Translations under genes and position numbers: made by a program
Shown here: piece after piece, positions 6,944-7,075 of the stretch
How positions within the stretch are numbered: the stretch's first letter is position 1
Layout of the letters: each line of letters begins with the position of its first letter
From: Oligoflexales bacterium
GTDB lineage: Bacteria; Bdellovibrionota_B; Oligoflexia; Oligoflexales; CACXFL01
Direction of reading: 5' to 3'
Assembly (NCBI GenBank): GCA_028282865.1
Contig: JANQHA010000059.1
Span: 1-7,075 of the forward strand
Length of the DNA: 7,075 nt
Notes under the pieces: model-generated
Told to the model about the DNA's origin: nothing
Databases searched by the model: none
What the model saw: the letters and a program-made list of their open reading frames with translations, nothing else

Positions 6944-7075
6944 AATTATTGATGGCAAAGCAATAGCAAGTCAAATTAGAGAAGAAGTTGCAGAAAAAAT
7001 AAAGGTCCACACAGATAATAATAAGCGGCCCCCATGTCTTGCAGTCATACTGGTGGGCAATAACCCAGCTAGCGA
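6933..7075 (+). CDS. folD: Bifunctional methylenetetrahydrofolate dehydrogenase / cyclohydrolase (partial, N-terminus only)
   Basis: Forty-seven codons are present before the window ends. The start [12 protein letters not shown] and the later [12 protein letters not shown] are the conserved N-terminal signatures of FolD. FolD interconverts methylene-, methenyl- and formyl-tetrahydrofolate and supplies one-carbon units for purine, thymidylate and formyl-Met synthesis in the cytoplasm. The catalytic Lys/Tyr segment and the NADP-binding domain lie beyond the edge. The ATG at 6933 has AGGTGA just upstream, within the end of the FAD oxidoreductase gene, with which it overlaps by 11 nt in a different frame. 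Confidence 0.95.
   Translation, partial: MNAKIIDGKAIASQIREEVAEKIKVHTDNNKRPPCLAVILVGNNPAS

Overview
The window looks like ordinary chromosome from a Gram-negative bacterium of moderate-to-low GC. Genes are tightly packed, ribosome-binding sites are purine-rich, alternative TTG and GTG starts occur, and two proteins have signal peptides. Acs, DinB, FolD and a YkvA-type DUF1232 protein occur across Proteobacteria and related phyla, so I cannot fix the taxon. A Bdellovibrionota/Oligoflexia-like or other proteobacterial host is only a guess. I see no insertion sequence, phage gene, tRNA, rRNA or CRISPR array.

Layout: everything left of about 5360 is on the minus strand and everything right of 5585 is on the plus strand. 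Reading the minus strand in its transcription direction, the first gene is a small secreted cysteine-rich protein of unknown function (5354-4806). It is followed closely by a DUF1232 membrane-associated protein (4778-4386), then acetyl-CoA synthetase acs (4314-2368). After acs comes a two-gene nucleotidyltransferase/HEPN pair of the HI0073/HI0074 (MNT-HEPN) type (2287-1612). A probable intrinsic terminator (about 1531-1500) ends this stretch. A separate sigma70-like promoter (1490-1462), overlapped by a 7-bp inverted repeat, then drives dinB (DNA polymerase IV, 1418-309). dinB is followed 10 nt later by a secreted protein beginning with TTG, cut by the window edge, that resembles molybdopterin-binding-type oxidoreductase domains.

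On the plus strand, a FAD-dependent renalase/amine-oxidase-like oxidoreductase (5585-6943) overlaps by 11 nt the start of folD, cut by the right edge. The two are probably translationally coupled. The divergent promoter region lies at 5355-5584.

The most interesting points are three. The NTase/HEPN pair keeps the RX4HXY motif of MNT-HEPN toxin-antitoxin systems and has a GSX10DXE antitoxin motif. The 5' end of the NTase gene appears shifted out of frame at a run of five G. The secreted cysteine-rich protein is built from two related C-x3-C-G ... C-L-C units. I do not see a clearly new multi-gene system.
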